A DNA stretch of 64,000 nucleotides from assembly GCF_900103545.1 (NCBI RefSeq), contig NZ_FNHH01000002.1:62001-126000 (forward strand), given 5' to 3'. The notes beneath the pieces were generated by a model. The model was not told the origin of the DNA, did not search any database, and worked only from the letters and a program-made list of their open reading frames with translations. Source of the DNA: Daejeonella rubra. GTDB taxonomy: Bacteria > Bacteroidota > Bacteroidia > Sphingobacteriales > Sphingobacteriaceae. Shown here piece after piece: positions 9,516-17,613 of this stretch. Every line of letters starts with the position of its first letter. Position 1 is the first letter of the stretch. Both the position numbers and the translations under genes were made by a program.

Positions 9516-10232
9516 TTAAATGTTCAGATAGGCAAATGCGTTCATTATTTTAGTCCACCATTCCCATTGTGAAGCAAAATTCATCAGTAAATGCTGAAGC
9601 ATGAATAAAAATAATGCTAATAGGTAAGGCAGGCGTATCTTTCCTGTTTTCTTATCATCCAGTATTAACAGAACCAATACAATTTCGATAAGTATATAAC
9701 TGATATTGAGTGATTTGTCAAAATTGTTTATATAGGGGATTCGGAAAAGCAGGCGGGTAAGTGCGGGAATTAAAGGCCCAAGCACGGTACAAGCCATATA
9801 ACGTGCATGAAGCTGAATTTCCTTTCGTTTGTAAATTGCCAGGATGTAGAATAGCAGAAATTGAATTAGGGTTACGAAATCTATGAAGGCAAGCTGATAA
9901 GCTTTATGTGGGGGATAGTTTGCCTGATTGATCAGCATGATCTGTACCATGTTTAAGGCACTTATTATTATTAGAGGCACTAGTATAAAGGAGATCTTAC
10001 CGATCATCCGATGCCACTTAAGCTTACCTGCCTGATATAAATATGGTTGTATGATAAGCAGGATCAACCAAAGTGTGGCTGTAATTCCGTGAAAGTGATG
10101 AGCACTGTCTGTGACTGTTAAGCGATAAAAGTAGGATGGTAGGAAAGCGAAAATTGTAATCGCAGCGGCGAGTATAAAATACAGATATGCATTTCTGTAA
10201 AAAGGCTTTCCTTTTGTTTTAGAATCCTCCAT
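9516..10232 (-). CDS. DUF2306-like multi-pass membrane protein
   Basis: A 238-residue inner-membrane protein with about seven hydrophobic segments. Conserved-looking histidines at helix ends (HHFHG, KWHRMIG, LHARYM) resemble the DUF2306 layout, where 'hRwlG' and 'H..WM' motifs recur, but membership was judged by eye only. Function is unknown. It is followed after 9 nt by the NTF2-like secreted protein. The ArsR/SRPBCC-rich neighbourhood gives no clue to its role. Confidence 0.7.
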   Translation of the reverse strand: MEDSKTKGKPFYRNAYLYFILAAAITIFAFLPSYFYRLTVTDSAHHFHGITATLWLILLIIQPYLYQAGKLKWHRMIGKISFILVPLIIISALNMVQIMLINQANYPPHKAYQLAFIDFVTLIQFLLFYILAIYKRKEIQLHARYMACTVLGPLIPALTRLLFRIPYINNFDKSLNISYILIEIVLVLLILDDKKTGKIRLPYLLALFLFMLQHLLMNFASQWEWWTKIMNAFAYLNI

Positions 10233-10482
10233 AAAAATTGCTTTAAATTGAAATTACACTTTAATATCTTTCTTTTTATAAAAGGAGGAAATAAAATTCG
10301 TCTCTAATAAAGCATCAATCCTGTAATTTATATCCCACCATTTTGATCACAGCAAATTCACTTAAGGATATATTGGCCCGGTATAACAGTTATAGACCTG
10401 TTTTTTTTAATAATAGAATTATTTATCATGTATAATCAGGTTTCCTTTGAATTGAAACGCTTAAAATTATTAACCTGAAACC

Positions 10483-10824
10483 TCAAATTTTCGTTGTTTG
10501 CCTGTTTGAGATCAAAGCAAAAACAAAACTTCCTAAAAAAACAGGCACTATTGCAATAAGAAATACCGGCAGATCTTTTTTGATAAATATTTCCACTTGA
10601 CCTGCAAATGCAATGCTTAAAATCGTCAGGCAAAATGATGGCCCAACGATCCATATACCCCAGCGCCAGGATTCTCCAGGCCAAAAAAATCCGAATGCTC
10701 CTGCTACTAATAAGCAGAAAAGGACAAGAGGGATCGGAAAAGGTTCAATTCCCGCTGTCAGGGGTATAATGAAGCCTGAAATTATCGCTAAAAGGTAGGA
10801 TATTTTTGAATATTTCGAAGTCAT
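10483..10824 (-). CDS. Hypothetical four-helix membrane protein
   Basis: A 113-residue protein with four clear transmembrane stretches (about residues 9-27, 29-48, 54-73, 86-106), no signal peptide cleavage site and no recognised domain. It ends in a short basic tail RQTTKI. It is separated from both neighbours by more than 240 nt, so probably monocistronic. It may be a small channel or permease-like protein, but nothing supports a specific role. Confidence 0.6.
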   Translation of the reverse strand: MTSKYSKISYLLAIISGFIIPLTAGIEPFPIPLVLFCLLVAGAFGFFWPGESWRWGIWIVGPSFCLTILSIAFAGQVEIFIKKDLPVFLIAIVPVFLGSFVFALISNRQTTKI

Positions 10825-11158
10825 ATTGGCTTTTCTTAAAATTGAATTTAGCCAGGATTTTCTTTTATTTCAACAAGTTGGATACTCTTTTTGTTGAAAT
10901 AGTTGCTCTAATGCGAAATCATTCAACAGAAATAAAGCAATTTCAAACATTTCTCATGTAAAGAATGATTTATTCCAGTATCAATAATCTGGCAAGAATT
11001 TCTCAAGAATCCCATTGATCAGAACTCCTGCAGCAAGGCTTAGCTTTAGATTAAATATCTCTAATCTATTATAAATAAGTAGTCCTGGGAAACCCCATTG
11101 AATTAACTTCTTGTGTAAAACAGAGACAATGATCGTTAAATTCCCTGACTGTTCTTTG
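10825..11158. other. Intergenic region with a perfect inverted repeat
   Basis: No supported gene. ATTTCAACAA (10867-10876) and TTGTTGAAAT (10891-10900) are perfect 10-bp inverted arms with a 14-nt spacer, 43 nt upstream of the membrane-protein start codon. A 72-codon minus frame at 10981-11199 overlaps the TonB gene end and looks spurious. Confidence 0.5.
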
Positions 11159-11713
11159 TCATTGTAACCTGAATAAAACTGGTATTGTATGAATAACATT
11201 CACCTTTTTGCCGTTCAGCATACCTGGGATCCATCTGTCAGGGATTGATTTTACAGTGCTAAGTGCCATTTCATCACAGCCACCTCCAATTCCCTTAGTT
11301 ATTTTATAATTCGATGCTTTTCCCTGATCATCAATTAAAAAAGAAATCCAAACGGTTCCCTGAATTCGATATTCTCTGGCTTCCGGAGGGTATTTGAGGT
11401 ATTCACGGAATGTTTTGCCCACAGTTGCCGGACCTCCGATTAAAATAGGAAAGGAATCCAGCTTGGTTAGGATGGTATCTGAGCCTGTAATTACCTGATG
11501 TTTAAATGTTTCTGATTTTTTTACTTGCTTTTGATAGACTAAGCTATCTCCTGTAAAATCATAAGTTTGTTCTAATTCTCCTTTTGCATCATAGAATTCC
11601 CAAATACCTTTAGGTTTCCTGGGAATCTCATCTTTCCAGTAATTTTTTTGAACCTTTTGTGCTAATGTGGAAGTTGAAAGGAGAACAAACAGTAATAACA
11701 GCTTGATTTTCAT
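11159..11713 (-). CDS. Secreted protein with TonB C-terminal domain
   Basis: 184 residues. Signal peptide MKIKLLLLFVLLSTSTLAQ, an MORN-like N-terminal strand region (GIWEFYDAKGELEQTYDFTGD), and a C-terminal TonB domain (YPPEAREYRIQGTVWISFLIDDQGKASNYKITKGIGGGCDEMAL). Classical TonB spans the inner membrane and energises outer-membrane receptors. This one lacks an N-terminal anchor and a proline-rich spacer, so it is more likely one of the many secreted 'energy transducer TonB' paralogues of Bacteroidota with unknown role. Monocistronic. Confidence 0.82.
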   Translation of the reverse strand: MKIKLLLLFVLLSTSTLAQKVQKNYWKDEIPRKPKGIWEFYDAKGELEQTYDFTGDSLVYQKQVKKSETFKHQVITGSDTILTKLDSFPILIGGPATVGKTFREYLKYPPEAREYRIQGTVWISFLIDDQGKASNYKITKGIGGGCDEMALSTVKSIPDRWIPGMLNGKKVNVIHTIPVLFRLQ

Positions 11714-11958
11714 TTTATGAAAGTAGAATTTATTTCAGACTTTTCGTTTAACCTAATTTCTCAGGTTAATATGGGCTTCTTCTGAGTTCTAATCAGAGCC
11801 TATACCTGTCTGTCGCTGGATGTTATGCCGAACACAGGATAGTAACTTTATACTAGCCAATTATGCGTATCCATTCACGAAGGTCCCTCACCTGCTGAAG
11901 GGCAGGTTTCGGGAAGACACAATTGTTATTTGATTGATTCAATCTTTAATAGGCAACA

Positions 11959-12027
11959 TTCCGTCATTTCGGACCTGATCCGCATGTCATTCCGGCCTTG
12001 AGCCGCTTGTCATTCCGGCCTTGAGCC
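11959..12027 (-). repeat. Array of three 23-nt palindromic repeat units
   Basis: Read on the minus strand, units lie at 12005-12027, 11982-12004 (both starting GGCTCAAGGCCGGAATGACA) and 11959-11981 (a diverged unit starting GGATCAGG). The first unit supplies the last residues and stop of the SRPBCC gene. Confidence 0.88.
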
Positions 12028-12516
12028 GGAAAAATACTCATCCAGATTTTCCATTGCCAAAGTCATTCCTTCTTTAAAGCCCATTTGCAGGGTTGTTTCC
12101 AGTTGTGCCAGATCGGGGAAAGTAATGACATAATTTACCAGTGTCTTTTCGCCCCGGTTGGTAAAGTCAACACCCCAGGCCGACTGAGGTAATTCTTTAT
12201 TGATGTTACCAGCTTCATCTGCAAATCCGTCCAATCCATTGTAATGCTTTTGCGGATGAATTTTAAGATAATCTGCCCAGCACCAATGTATTTCCCCTTC
12301 CGGTCCAACCATGGCATAGTGCCAGTGCCCGCCTTCTCTGAAATCCTGGCTTTTGGTTTTAGTTTTCCAGGGTTTTGGTGCCCACCAGAGGTCCATGATC
12401 TCGCTTTTAGTGTAAGCATCCCATACCAGTGGAAGTTCTGCTGCAAATTCTCTTTTGATCGTAATGGTGTTGTTTTCCTTGTCCACGGAAAAGTCAAACG
12501 CTGGATTGTGGCTCAT
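12010..12516 (-). CDS. SRPBCC (AHSA1-like) domain protein
   Basis: A 168-residue START/Bet v1-like fold protein of the AHSA1 type, built to bind a small hydrophobic ligand. Typical features are [29 protein letters not shown] near the N-terminus and [14 protein letters not shown] in the middle. The C-terminal helix [18 protein letters not shown] ends in SGSRPE-stop, encoded by a 23-nt repeat unit. Its start overlaps the ArsR gene by 23 nt; ArsR-SRPBCC pairs are very common, and the ligand is usually unknown. Expression is probably controlled by that ArsR. Confidence 0.88.
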   Translation of the reverse strand: MSHNPAFDFSVDKENNTITIKREFAAELPLVWDAYTKSEIMDLWWAPKPWKTKTKSQDFREGGHWHYAMVGPEGEIHWCWADYLKIHPQKHYNGLDGFADEAGNINKELPQSAWGVDFTNRGEKTLVNYVITFPDLAQLETTLQMGFKEGMTLAMENLDEYFSGSRPE

Positions 12517-12847
12517 GTTTGTCTTTTTTAAGAGTTAATAATACATAGTCGAGTTCGTTAAAGCGTTCTTCCCAGATCTTTTTAAATTGCTCCAGCCATT
12601 GGTCAATTTCTTTCATTTTATTGACTTCAAGCTGGTAATAGATCTCTCTGCCTTGCTGCTCTTGTTTTATCAGTTTGCACTCAGTTAATATTTTTAAATG
12701 TTTGGAGATTGCTTGTCTGCTTGTGTCGAAATGTTCAGCAATTGCATTGGGTGTTAAAGCCTGTAAGGCTATCAATCCAATGATTGCCCGCCTTGTGGGG
12801 TCTGCAATTGCCTGAAATATATCTCTTCTCATCTTTATCTGGCTCAA
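12494..12847 (-). CDS. ArsR-family winged-helix repressor
   Basis: DNA-binding regulator of 117 residues. The N-terminus [22 protein letters not shown] and the recognition helix region [23 protein letters not shown] are classic ArsR winged helix-turn-helix. No metal-binding CxC is present, so it is the non-metal kind that pairs with SRPBCC genes. Either M1 or M6 could start it. An imperfect palindrome just upstream (12857-12890) is a likely operator for autoregulation of the two-gene unit. Confidence 0.9.
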   Translation of the reverse strand: MSQIKMRRDIFQAIADPTRRAIIGLIALQALTPNAIAEHFDTSRQAISKHLKILTECKLIKQEQQGREIYYQLEVNKMKEIDQWLEQFKKIWEERFNELDYVLLTLKKDKHEPQSSV

Positions 12848-12856
12848 ATTGTGAAA

Positions 12857-12890
12857 CTAATCGGTTGCTAATATATGCGCAATCAATTAG
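12857..12890. promoter_or_regulatory. Candidate ArsR operator palindrome
   Basis: CTAATCGGTTGC (12857-12868) and GCAATCAATTAG (12879-12890) are complementary at 10 of 12 positions, with a 10-nt AT-rich spacer, 10 nt upstream of the ArsR start codon. Position and symmetry suit an autoregulatory operator. Confidence 0.5.
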
Positions 12891-13068
12891 CTTCGCAAAT
12901 TTATTTTCAATTTCTGCTGACAATTTGTAAAGAACAGGTTAATATTCTGAGTAAATAAAATCTTAAAAATACTGGCTTTGACTAAAAGTAAAAGGCAAAC
13001 AGCTTGTTTCTTAAGTATTTATCTCTGATAGCATAAAATTGATAAACTATAGAATTGCTGAATGTTTT

Positions 13069-13827
13069 TTAGTGCTGTTGCATTAGTTTGTCATACATGT
13101 TTTTTACCTGCAGATCTCCAAAACCATAAATGCCTTCTCTTTCAGAAAATGCGGAAAAAACTTCCTGAAATTCCTTTGAGTAGGTGTTTATTAATTCTGA
13201 TACCACCCTTTCTGGTCTGCCTAATGCATGATCGGATGGAAACCTGTCGCTATGAGCCTGACAAACCTCCTCCAAATATTCAAAGCAGTTGGATTGAGTT
13301 TTAGATAGTTCATGCAATTTTTTTAAGTCGCCATTTTGATAAGCGATCCATAAATTCTTTCCTGATTCAATATCATCGGGTGAAAATTGAATTTTTGTAC
13401 TAAAGCTTTGCTCAAGTCTTTCGGAGGTTGATCCTCCAAAACCTTTCCAACGGTCAGCTTTGCTTTCAATAGTTGGAAAAACTCTGAAAAGTTTGAGACC
13501 TGGCTTCTTTGAAAGAATTGAGATGGTAAACCACATATTAGTCTGACAAAACAAGTCGTTTTCAAACCAAAGACAGACTTCAGAGTAATCAGGCAGTGCA
13601 TCTATTTTTTGCAATTCTGTTACTGTTTTACTGTAATATTCTGCTGTGGAAACATTAAAATAATCTGAAATAAATTTTGCCCTGACATCCCAAAAATCAT
13701 CAGGATTCTCTGCAATTAGTGGTCCCTCAATCAGACATTCTCTGCAAACAATAAAGTCCTGATTGATTTTTGTATCTCTTAATTGCACTGCAAGGCAATC
13801 GCCGTTTAAAATATGATAGGTTGACAT
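13069..13827 (-). CDS. DUF1835 domain-containing protein
   Basis: A 252-residue cytosolic protein. The N-terminus STYHILNGDCLAVQLRD is the hallmark of DUF1835, and CLIEGPLIAENPDDFWDVRAKFI plus the acidic middle LWFENDLFCQTNMWF follow the family pattern. Function is unknown. It is transcribed with a small gene 50 nt upstream. Nothing in the neighbourhood suggests a substrate. Confidence 0.82.
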   Translation of the reverse strand: MSTYHILNGDCLAVQLRDTKINQDFIVCRECLIEGPLIAENPDDFWDVRAKFISDYFNVSTAEYYSKTVTELQKIDALPDYSEVCLWFENDLFCQTNMWFTISILSKKPGLKLFRVFPTIESKADRWKGFGGSTSERLEQSFSTKIQFSPDDIESGKNLWIAYQNGDLKKLHELSKTQSNCFEYLEEVCQAHSDRFPSDHALGRPERVVSELINTYSKEFQEVFSAFSEREGIYGFGDLQVKNMYDKLMQQH

Positions 13828-13879
13828 TTAATATTTTTGTTTTTCAAAATTGCTATATTTATTCCTGGCAGATTTTAAT

Positions 13880-14215
13880 TTATTGTTCCTCTAATATTGA
13901 TTGGCCTTTTGATCGATCACCCGAGGTCCACTGCCAATTTTCATGTAGTCTGATTTTTCCATTTGAAAGTATTTCCGGTTTAGATGTACAGACACCTGTC
14001 ATGATTTCGTTTTTGTTATTGATCTGGTGGTAACTCATGTCAATATTTCCATTTTGATCAACAAGGCCAATTAAATGACCTTTAATGATTGACAAGCCAA
14101 AATATTCGCAGCTAAGTATCGGTCCGTTTTGTTTGTAATGGAAAATTGTTTCTTCAGATGTCTCGCCGTTTTCTGTGGAATAAACAGGTCTGAATATCTT
14201 ATTATTATAATTCAT
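13880..14215 (-). CDS. Small conserved protein of unknown function
   Basis: 111 residues, soluble, with repeated short strands (IFRPVYSTENGETSEETIFHYKQNG, then GLVDQNGNIDMSYHQINNKNEIMTG). Proteins of this kind are often labelled 'N-acetylglutamate synthase' in databases, but no GNAT acetyl-CoA motif or kinase fold is visible, so that name should not be used. It lies 52 nt upstream of the DUF1835 gene on the same strand. Confidence 0.65.
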   Translation of the reverse strand: MNYNNKIFRPVYSTENGETSEETIFHYKQNGPILSCEYFGLSIIKGHLIGLVDQNGNIDMSYHQINNKNEIMTGVCTSKPEILSNGKIRLHENWQWTSGDRSKGQSILEEQ

Positions 14216-14340
14216 TTTCTATTCGTTCAATCAGTTTAATACACTTTTTAACATTGAAATAATCCGCCGGAAAAGAATTTCAACCCGGAGCAAAAATAAA
14301 AACTTCAGGATAAAATTTCTGAGTAGTGCAGCACTTTCTT

Positions 14341-15312
14341 CTATAGCTGCTCTCCGATTTCCACAACTACATTTCCTTTTTTATGTCCGGCTTCCACATA
14401 GCGGTGAGCGTCAGCAATTTCCTCAAGGCTATAGATCCTGTCAATGACCGCATGGAGATGTCCATCTGCCATTAAGTTCTGTATATACCTGATTTCTTCA
14501 GGTTTTTCCATGGCTAAGCCCGAGATGACTTTGTGCTTGCCGCTGATATTGCTGAGAATGCCCTGAAGAGTTTCCGAAATTCCTGCCGAGCCCAGGATCA
14601 ATATGCCCTTCTCTTTCAGGCACTTAATGCTATCCGCAAAAGACTGTTTGTTTACTGTTTCAAAAACTATATCGTAACGTTTGCTTCCCAATTTAAAAGT
14701 TTCCTGAGTATAATCAATATGATGATCTGCTCCAATTGCCTTAACAAGAGCTTTATTGGAGGCACTGCAAACTGCAGTAACTTCAGCGCCAAAATATTTT
14801 GCCAGTTGTATGGCAGCGGTACCCAATGCACCTGAGGCTCCATAAATCAAGATACTTTGTCCCTTTTGAATATTGGCCTTTCGTAAAAAATGAAGAGAAG
14901 TGGTAGCACCAAATGGAATAGACGCAGCTTCACAGAAATTGAAATTAGGTGGAATCAAACCAATCGGACTATTCTCAGCGACACATACATATTCAGCATA
15001 GGTGCCCATTGCCATCCCTGTCATTCCAAATACCCTGTCGCCGGCTTTGAAGCCTGTAACTTTGCTGCCGAGCTCTTCCACAATGCCGGCAAATACACCA
15101 CCCAAAATTTGTTTGCTCTTTTTTGGATTGAACAATCCAAAGACAAGCCGGACAGCAAAAGGGTCGGGCTTGCGTAATCTCCAGTCGGCAGAGTTCACAG
15201 AAGTTGAATAGTTTCTGATCAGGACTTGATTTTTATTTGGCACAGGTTTCTTTACCTCTTCAATATGAAGTACTTCAGGTGGACCATATTTTTTAAAGAT
15301 TGCGGCTTTCAT
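14341..15312 (-). CDS. Zinc-independent MDR oxidoreductase (quinone oxidoreductase-like)
   Basis: A 323-residue medium-chain NAD(P)H-dependent reductase. The N-terminal GroES-like domain begins MKAAIFKKYGPPEVLHIEEVKKP. The cofactor loop is SILIYGASGALGTAAIQLAKYFGAEV at about residues 151-176 (the AxGxxG type of quinone reductases). No structural or catalytic zinc cysteines are present. It probably reduces quinones or enones in the cytosol. Monocistronic, divergent from mraZ. Confidence 0.88.
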   Translation of the reverse strand: MKAAIFKKYGPPEVLHIEEVKKPVPNKNQVLIRNYSTSVNSADWRLRKPDPFAVRLVFGLFNPKKSKQILGGVFAGIVEELGSKVTGFKAGDRVFGMTGMAMGTYAEYVCVAENSPIGLIPPNFNFCEAASIPFGATTSLHFLRKANIQKGQSILIYGASGALGTAAIQLAKYFGAEVTAVCSASNKALVKAIGADHHIDYTQETFKLGSKRYDIVFETVNKQSFADSIKCLKEKGILILGSAGISETLQGILSNISGKHKVISGLAMEKPEEIRYIQNLMADGHLHAVIDRIYSLEEIADAHRYVEAGHKKGNVVVEIGEQL

Positions 15313-15665
15313 AAATTCTCCCGGGTTATTTTTTGCTATCAGGATTTATTCTGATGTATTTCCATTCGACAAAGTTTTAGCTGATTTGTTTCAGGAGTGA
15401 GTCTGGCTCGCGAATAAAGTATTTATGGCAGGTATAATATATCACCTGATCTCTCCATGCTTTGGCGTTTCACCCTATGAATAACCCTGACACAACCAAA
15501 AGCACTTCAATCGATGATTATCCCCTCTAAGCCAAACCCCTGATTATCCGCTATGTGGGAGAAAATTAACCCTGAAAACTGTGGAAAACTTTTTTTGTGG
15601 GAGATAGTGGTAAAAAGTGGTAAGTTATTTACTTTTACAATTGAATTAAAGAGTAAAAACCGATA
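15313..15665. other. Regulatory region upstream of the division cluster
   Basis: No gene. The right half carries the MraZ-like GTGG repeats (15597-15620), a TTTTCCACA-type DnaA-box variant on the minus strand (TGTGGAAAA, 15580-15588) and a weak -7 box TACTTTTA (15630-15637). The left half shows nothing recognisable. Confidence 0.5.
15597..15626 (+). promoter_or_regulatory. MraZ-box-like direct repeats
   Basis: GTGG occurs at 15597, 15607 and 15617, exactly 10 bp apart (GTGGGAGATA, GTGGTAAAAA, GTGGTAAGTT). MraZ is known to bind short GT-rich direct repeats at one per helical turn upstream of its own gene. The sites lie about 45-70 nt before the mraZ start and over the expected -33 region, which suits repression. 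Confidence 0.7.
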
Positions 15666-16133
15666 ATGTCCCATTTTTTAGGAGAATTTGATTGTAAACT
15701 TGATGCTAAAGGCCGGATGATGGTACCATCCAGCCTGAAGAAACAGCTTCCCGAAGCTGAGCGTGAAGGACTTGTGATCAATCGTGGCTTCGAGAAACAT
15801 CTGGTTATTTACACTAAAAAGGAATGGGATACCATCACGGAAGAGCTGAGTAAATTGAATGCTTATGAAAAGAAAAGCCGTGAATTTATTCGCTATTTTA
15901 CCCGTGGCGCGACCGACTTAACATTAGATTCCGCAAATCGTATTCTTCTCCCTAAGGTATTAATGGATTATGCAGGTATCACCACAGAGGTGGTTCTTTC
16001 CTGTGTATTGAATAAAATTGAAGTCTGGGCCAAAGAGGCTTACGATAATCAGCTGGATAGTGAACCTGAAAATTTTGCCAATCTTGCCGAAGAGGTGATG
16101 GGAAATGCAGGAAGAAGGGGGGCTCATGACTGA
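15666..16133 (+). CDS. mraZ: Transcriptional regulator MraZ
   Basis: DNA-binding AbrB-fold protein that represses the division and wall cluster it heads. The N-terminus MSHFLGEFDCKLDAKGRMMVPSSLKKQL holds the DAKGR motif, and the second copy of the fold has the paired RGATDLTLDSANRILLPKVL. At 155 residues it is normal. It overlaps rsmH by 8 nt. Direct repeats just upstream are its probable autoregulatory target. Confidence 0.96.
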   Translation: MSHFLGEFDCKLDAKGRMMVPSSLKKQLPEAEREGLVINRGFEKHLVIYTKKEWDTITEELSKLNAYEKKSREFIRYFTRGATDLTLDSANRILLPKVLMDYAGITTEVVLSCVLNKIEVWAKEAYDNQLDSEPENFANLAEEVMGNAGRRGAHD

Positions 16134-17028
16134 CTATCACAATCCCGTGATGCTGCAGGAATGCATGGAAGGCCTGAATATCAAACCAGACGGGGTATAC
16201 GTTGACGTAACATTTGGGGGTGGAGGCCATTCCCGCGAAATATTAAAACATTTAGGTCCCAAAGGCCGCCTGCTTGCATTTGACCAGGATGCAGACGCAC
16301 AGAAGAATTTACCCAAAGATGATCGATTGACCTTTATTGATCAGAACTTCCGCTACCTCAAAAATAATTGCCGTTTGCAGGGCGCCATTTCTGCAGATGG
16401 TATTCTGGCTGATCTGGGTGTGTCATCACATCAGTTTGATCAGCCAGAACGGGGGTTCTCTATTCGCTTTGATGCAGATCTGGATATGCGTATGGATCAG
16501 GCCGGTTCACTTACTGCTAAACAGATCGTCAATAATTACAGCGAAGAGCAGCTGCACCGTATTTTTGGAATCTATGGGGAGATCAAAAATGCCAAAACTT
16601 TGGCCAATACCCTGGTTACTCAGCGACTGAATAAGCCGATCAATACTGTGGATGAACTGAAGTTCGCAATCGCAAAATTAATCCCGAAAGGGAAAGAAAA
16701 TAAATACCTGGCTCAGGTTTTTCAAGCCCTTAGAATTGAAGTTAATCAGGAATTAGAGGCTTTGAAAGAGTTTTTAGAGCAATCAGTCGATGTTTTGAAA
16801 CCGGGTGGCAGATTAGTAGTGATGTCCTATCATTCATTAGAAGATAGGCTGGTAAAGAATTTTATTGCCAAGGGTAAATTTCATGGTGAAGTTGAAAAAG
16901 ATTTCTTCGGAAATCAGATCAAGCCTCTTGAAAGTTTAACGCGTAAGGCAATTGTAGCCTCGGAAGAGGAAATCCAGCAGAATAACCGTGCACGGAGTGC
17001 GAAACTGAGAATAGCAGTAAAAAATTAG
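16126..17028 (+). CDS. rsmH: 16S rRNA (cytosine1402-N4)-methyltransferase
   Basis: SAM-dependent enzyme methylating N4 of C1402 in 16S rRNA. The start at 16126 gives MTDYHNPVMLQECMEGL, the canonical beginning. An ATG seven codons upstream would overlap mraZ further and lacks support. Motifs are DVTFGGGGHSREIL (SAM loop), DLGVSSHQFDQPERGFS, and GGRLVVMSYHSLEDRLVK with RARSAKLR at the C-terminus. A purine-rich stretch (GAAGAAGGGGGG) precedes the start and could serve as a ribosome binding site, unusual for this window. Second gene of the division cluster. Confidence 0.96.
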   Translation: MTDYHNPVMLQECMEGLNIKPDGVYVDVTFGGGGHSREILKHLGPKGRLLAFDQDADAQKNLPKDDRLTFIDQNFRYLKNNCRLQGAISADGILADLGVSSHQFDQPERGFSIRFDADLDMRMDQAGSLTAKQIVNNYSEEQLHRIFGIYGEIKNAKTLANTLVTQRLNKPINTVDELKFAIAKLIPKGKENKYLAQVFQALRIEVNQELEALKEFLEQSVDVLKPGGRLVVMSYHSLEDRLVKNFIAKGKFHGEVEKDFFGNQIKPLESLTRKAIVASEEEIQQNNRARSAKLRIAVKN

Positions 17029-17045
17029 GCTTTTAAGCTTGATAT

Positions 17046-17465
17046 ATGAGTAACCAATTTAGGAGCAATAAAACAGACGAAGAGATTGAATCTCAGGTTG
17101 AAGATGGGATTCTTCCGGAGGTAAATGAAAAGGCAGAAATTCCTCGGAATTTCTTTACCCTGATGTTTACCGAAGGTGTGATATCGAAGCAGGCAGCTAC
17201 AGATATGTTGCCCTTTATCATCTTCATTGCTTTTTTAGGGATGATCTATATTGGCAACCGTCATTTTGCTGAGAATAACATTCGTGATATTGATAAGCTT
17301 GGCAAGGAAGTCAAAGAGTTGAGCTGGGATTTTAAAACATTAAAAGCCGATCTGATGTTAAAAAGCACACAGACTGAAGTAGCCAAAGAGGTGGATACTC
17401 TTGGCTTATTGGAACCCAATGAACCACCTAAAAAAATTGTAATAACCGAAGGAGAATTTAAATAA
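17046..17465 (+). CDS. ftsL: FtsL-like division protein
   Basis: A 139-residue bitopic membrane protein. An acidic cytoplasmic N-terminus of about 50 residues is followed by one transmembrane helix (LPFIIFIAFLGMIYIGNRHFA, about residues 56-76) and a periplasmic heptad-rich segment (IRDIDKLGKEVKELSWDFKTLKADLM), the layout of FtsL. Sequence identity among FtsL proteins is low, so the assignment rests on topology and on the position between rsmH and ftsI. It would act with FtsQ and an FtsB-like partner to activate FtsWI. Confidence 0.85.
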   Translation: MSNQFRSNKTDEEIESQVEDGILPEVNEKAEIPRNFFTLMFTEGVISKQAATDMLPFIIFIAFLGMIYIGNRHFAENNIRDIDKLGKEVKELSWDFKTLKADLMLKSTQTEVAKEVDTLGLLEPNEPPKKIVITEGEFK

Positions 17466-17469
17466 CTGA

Positions 17470-17613
17470 CAAAAGACCAATTGAACCAGGAACCAGGAAC
17501 AAAGAGCCAAGATGAGGAAGTGCTAATTTGAAATCAGCAGTATTTCTTCAGATAACAGATAACTGATAACGGGCAACTAACCAACTAACCAACCAACAAC
17601 TAACCAACAACCA
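17470..17613. repeat. Low-complexity repeat insert between ftsL and ftsI
   Basis: The first part repeats GAACCAGGAACCAGGAAC-like words. The second (17533-17613) is made of GATAACAGATAACTGATAAC and then CTAACCAACTAACCAACC words that run directly into the GTG start of ftsI. Similar sequence precedes ftsW at 23795-23856. Confidence 0.85.

Noticed and set aside
10981..11199. 72-codon minus-strand frame
   Set aside because: No signal, no domain, overlaps the TonB-domain gene end; composition fits AT-rich noncoding DNA.
11719..11958. Possible terminator or small RNA after the SRPBCC repeat array (CCTGCTGAAGGGCAGG near 11890)
   Set aside because: The stem is short, has no T-run and lies far from any stop codon, so it was not called.
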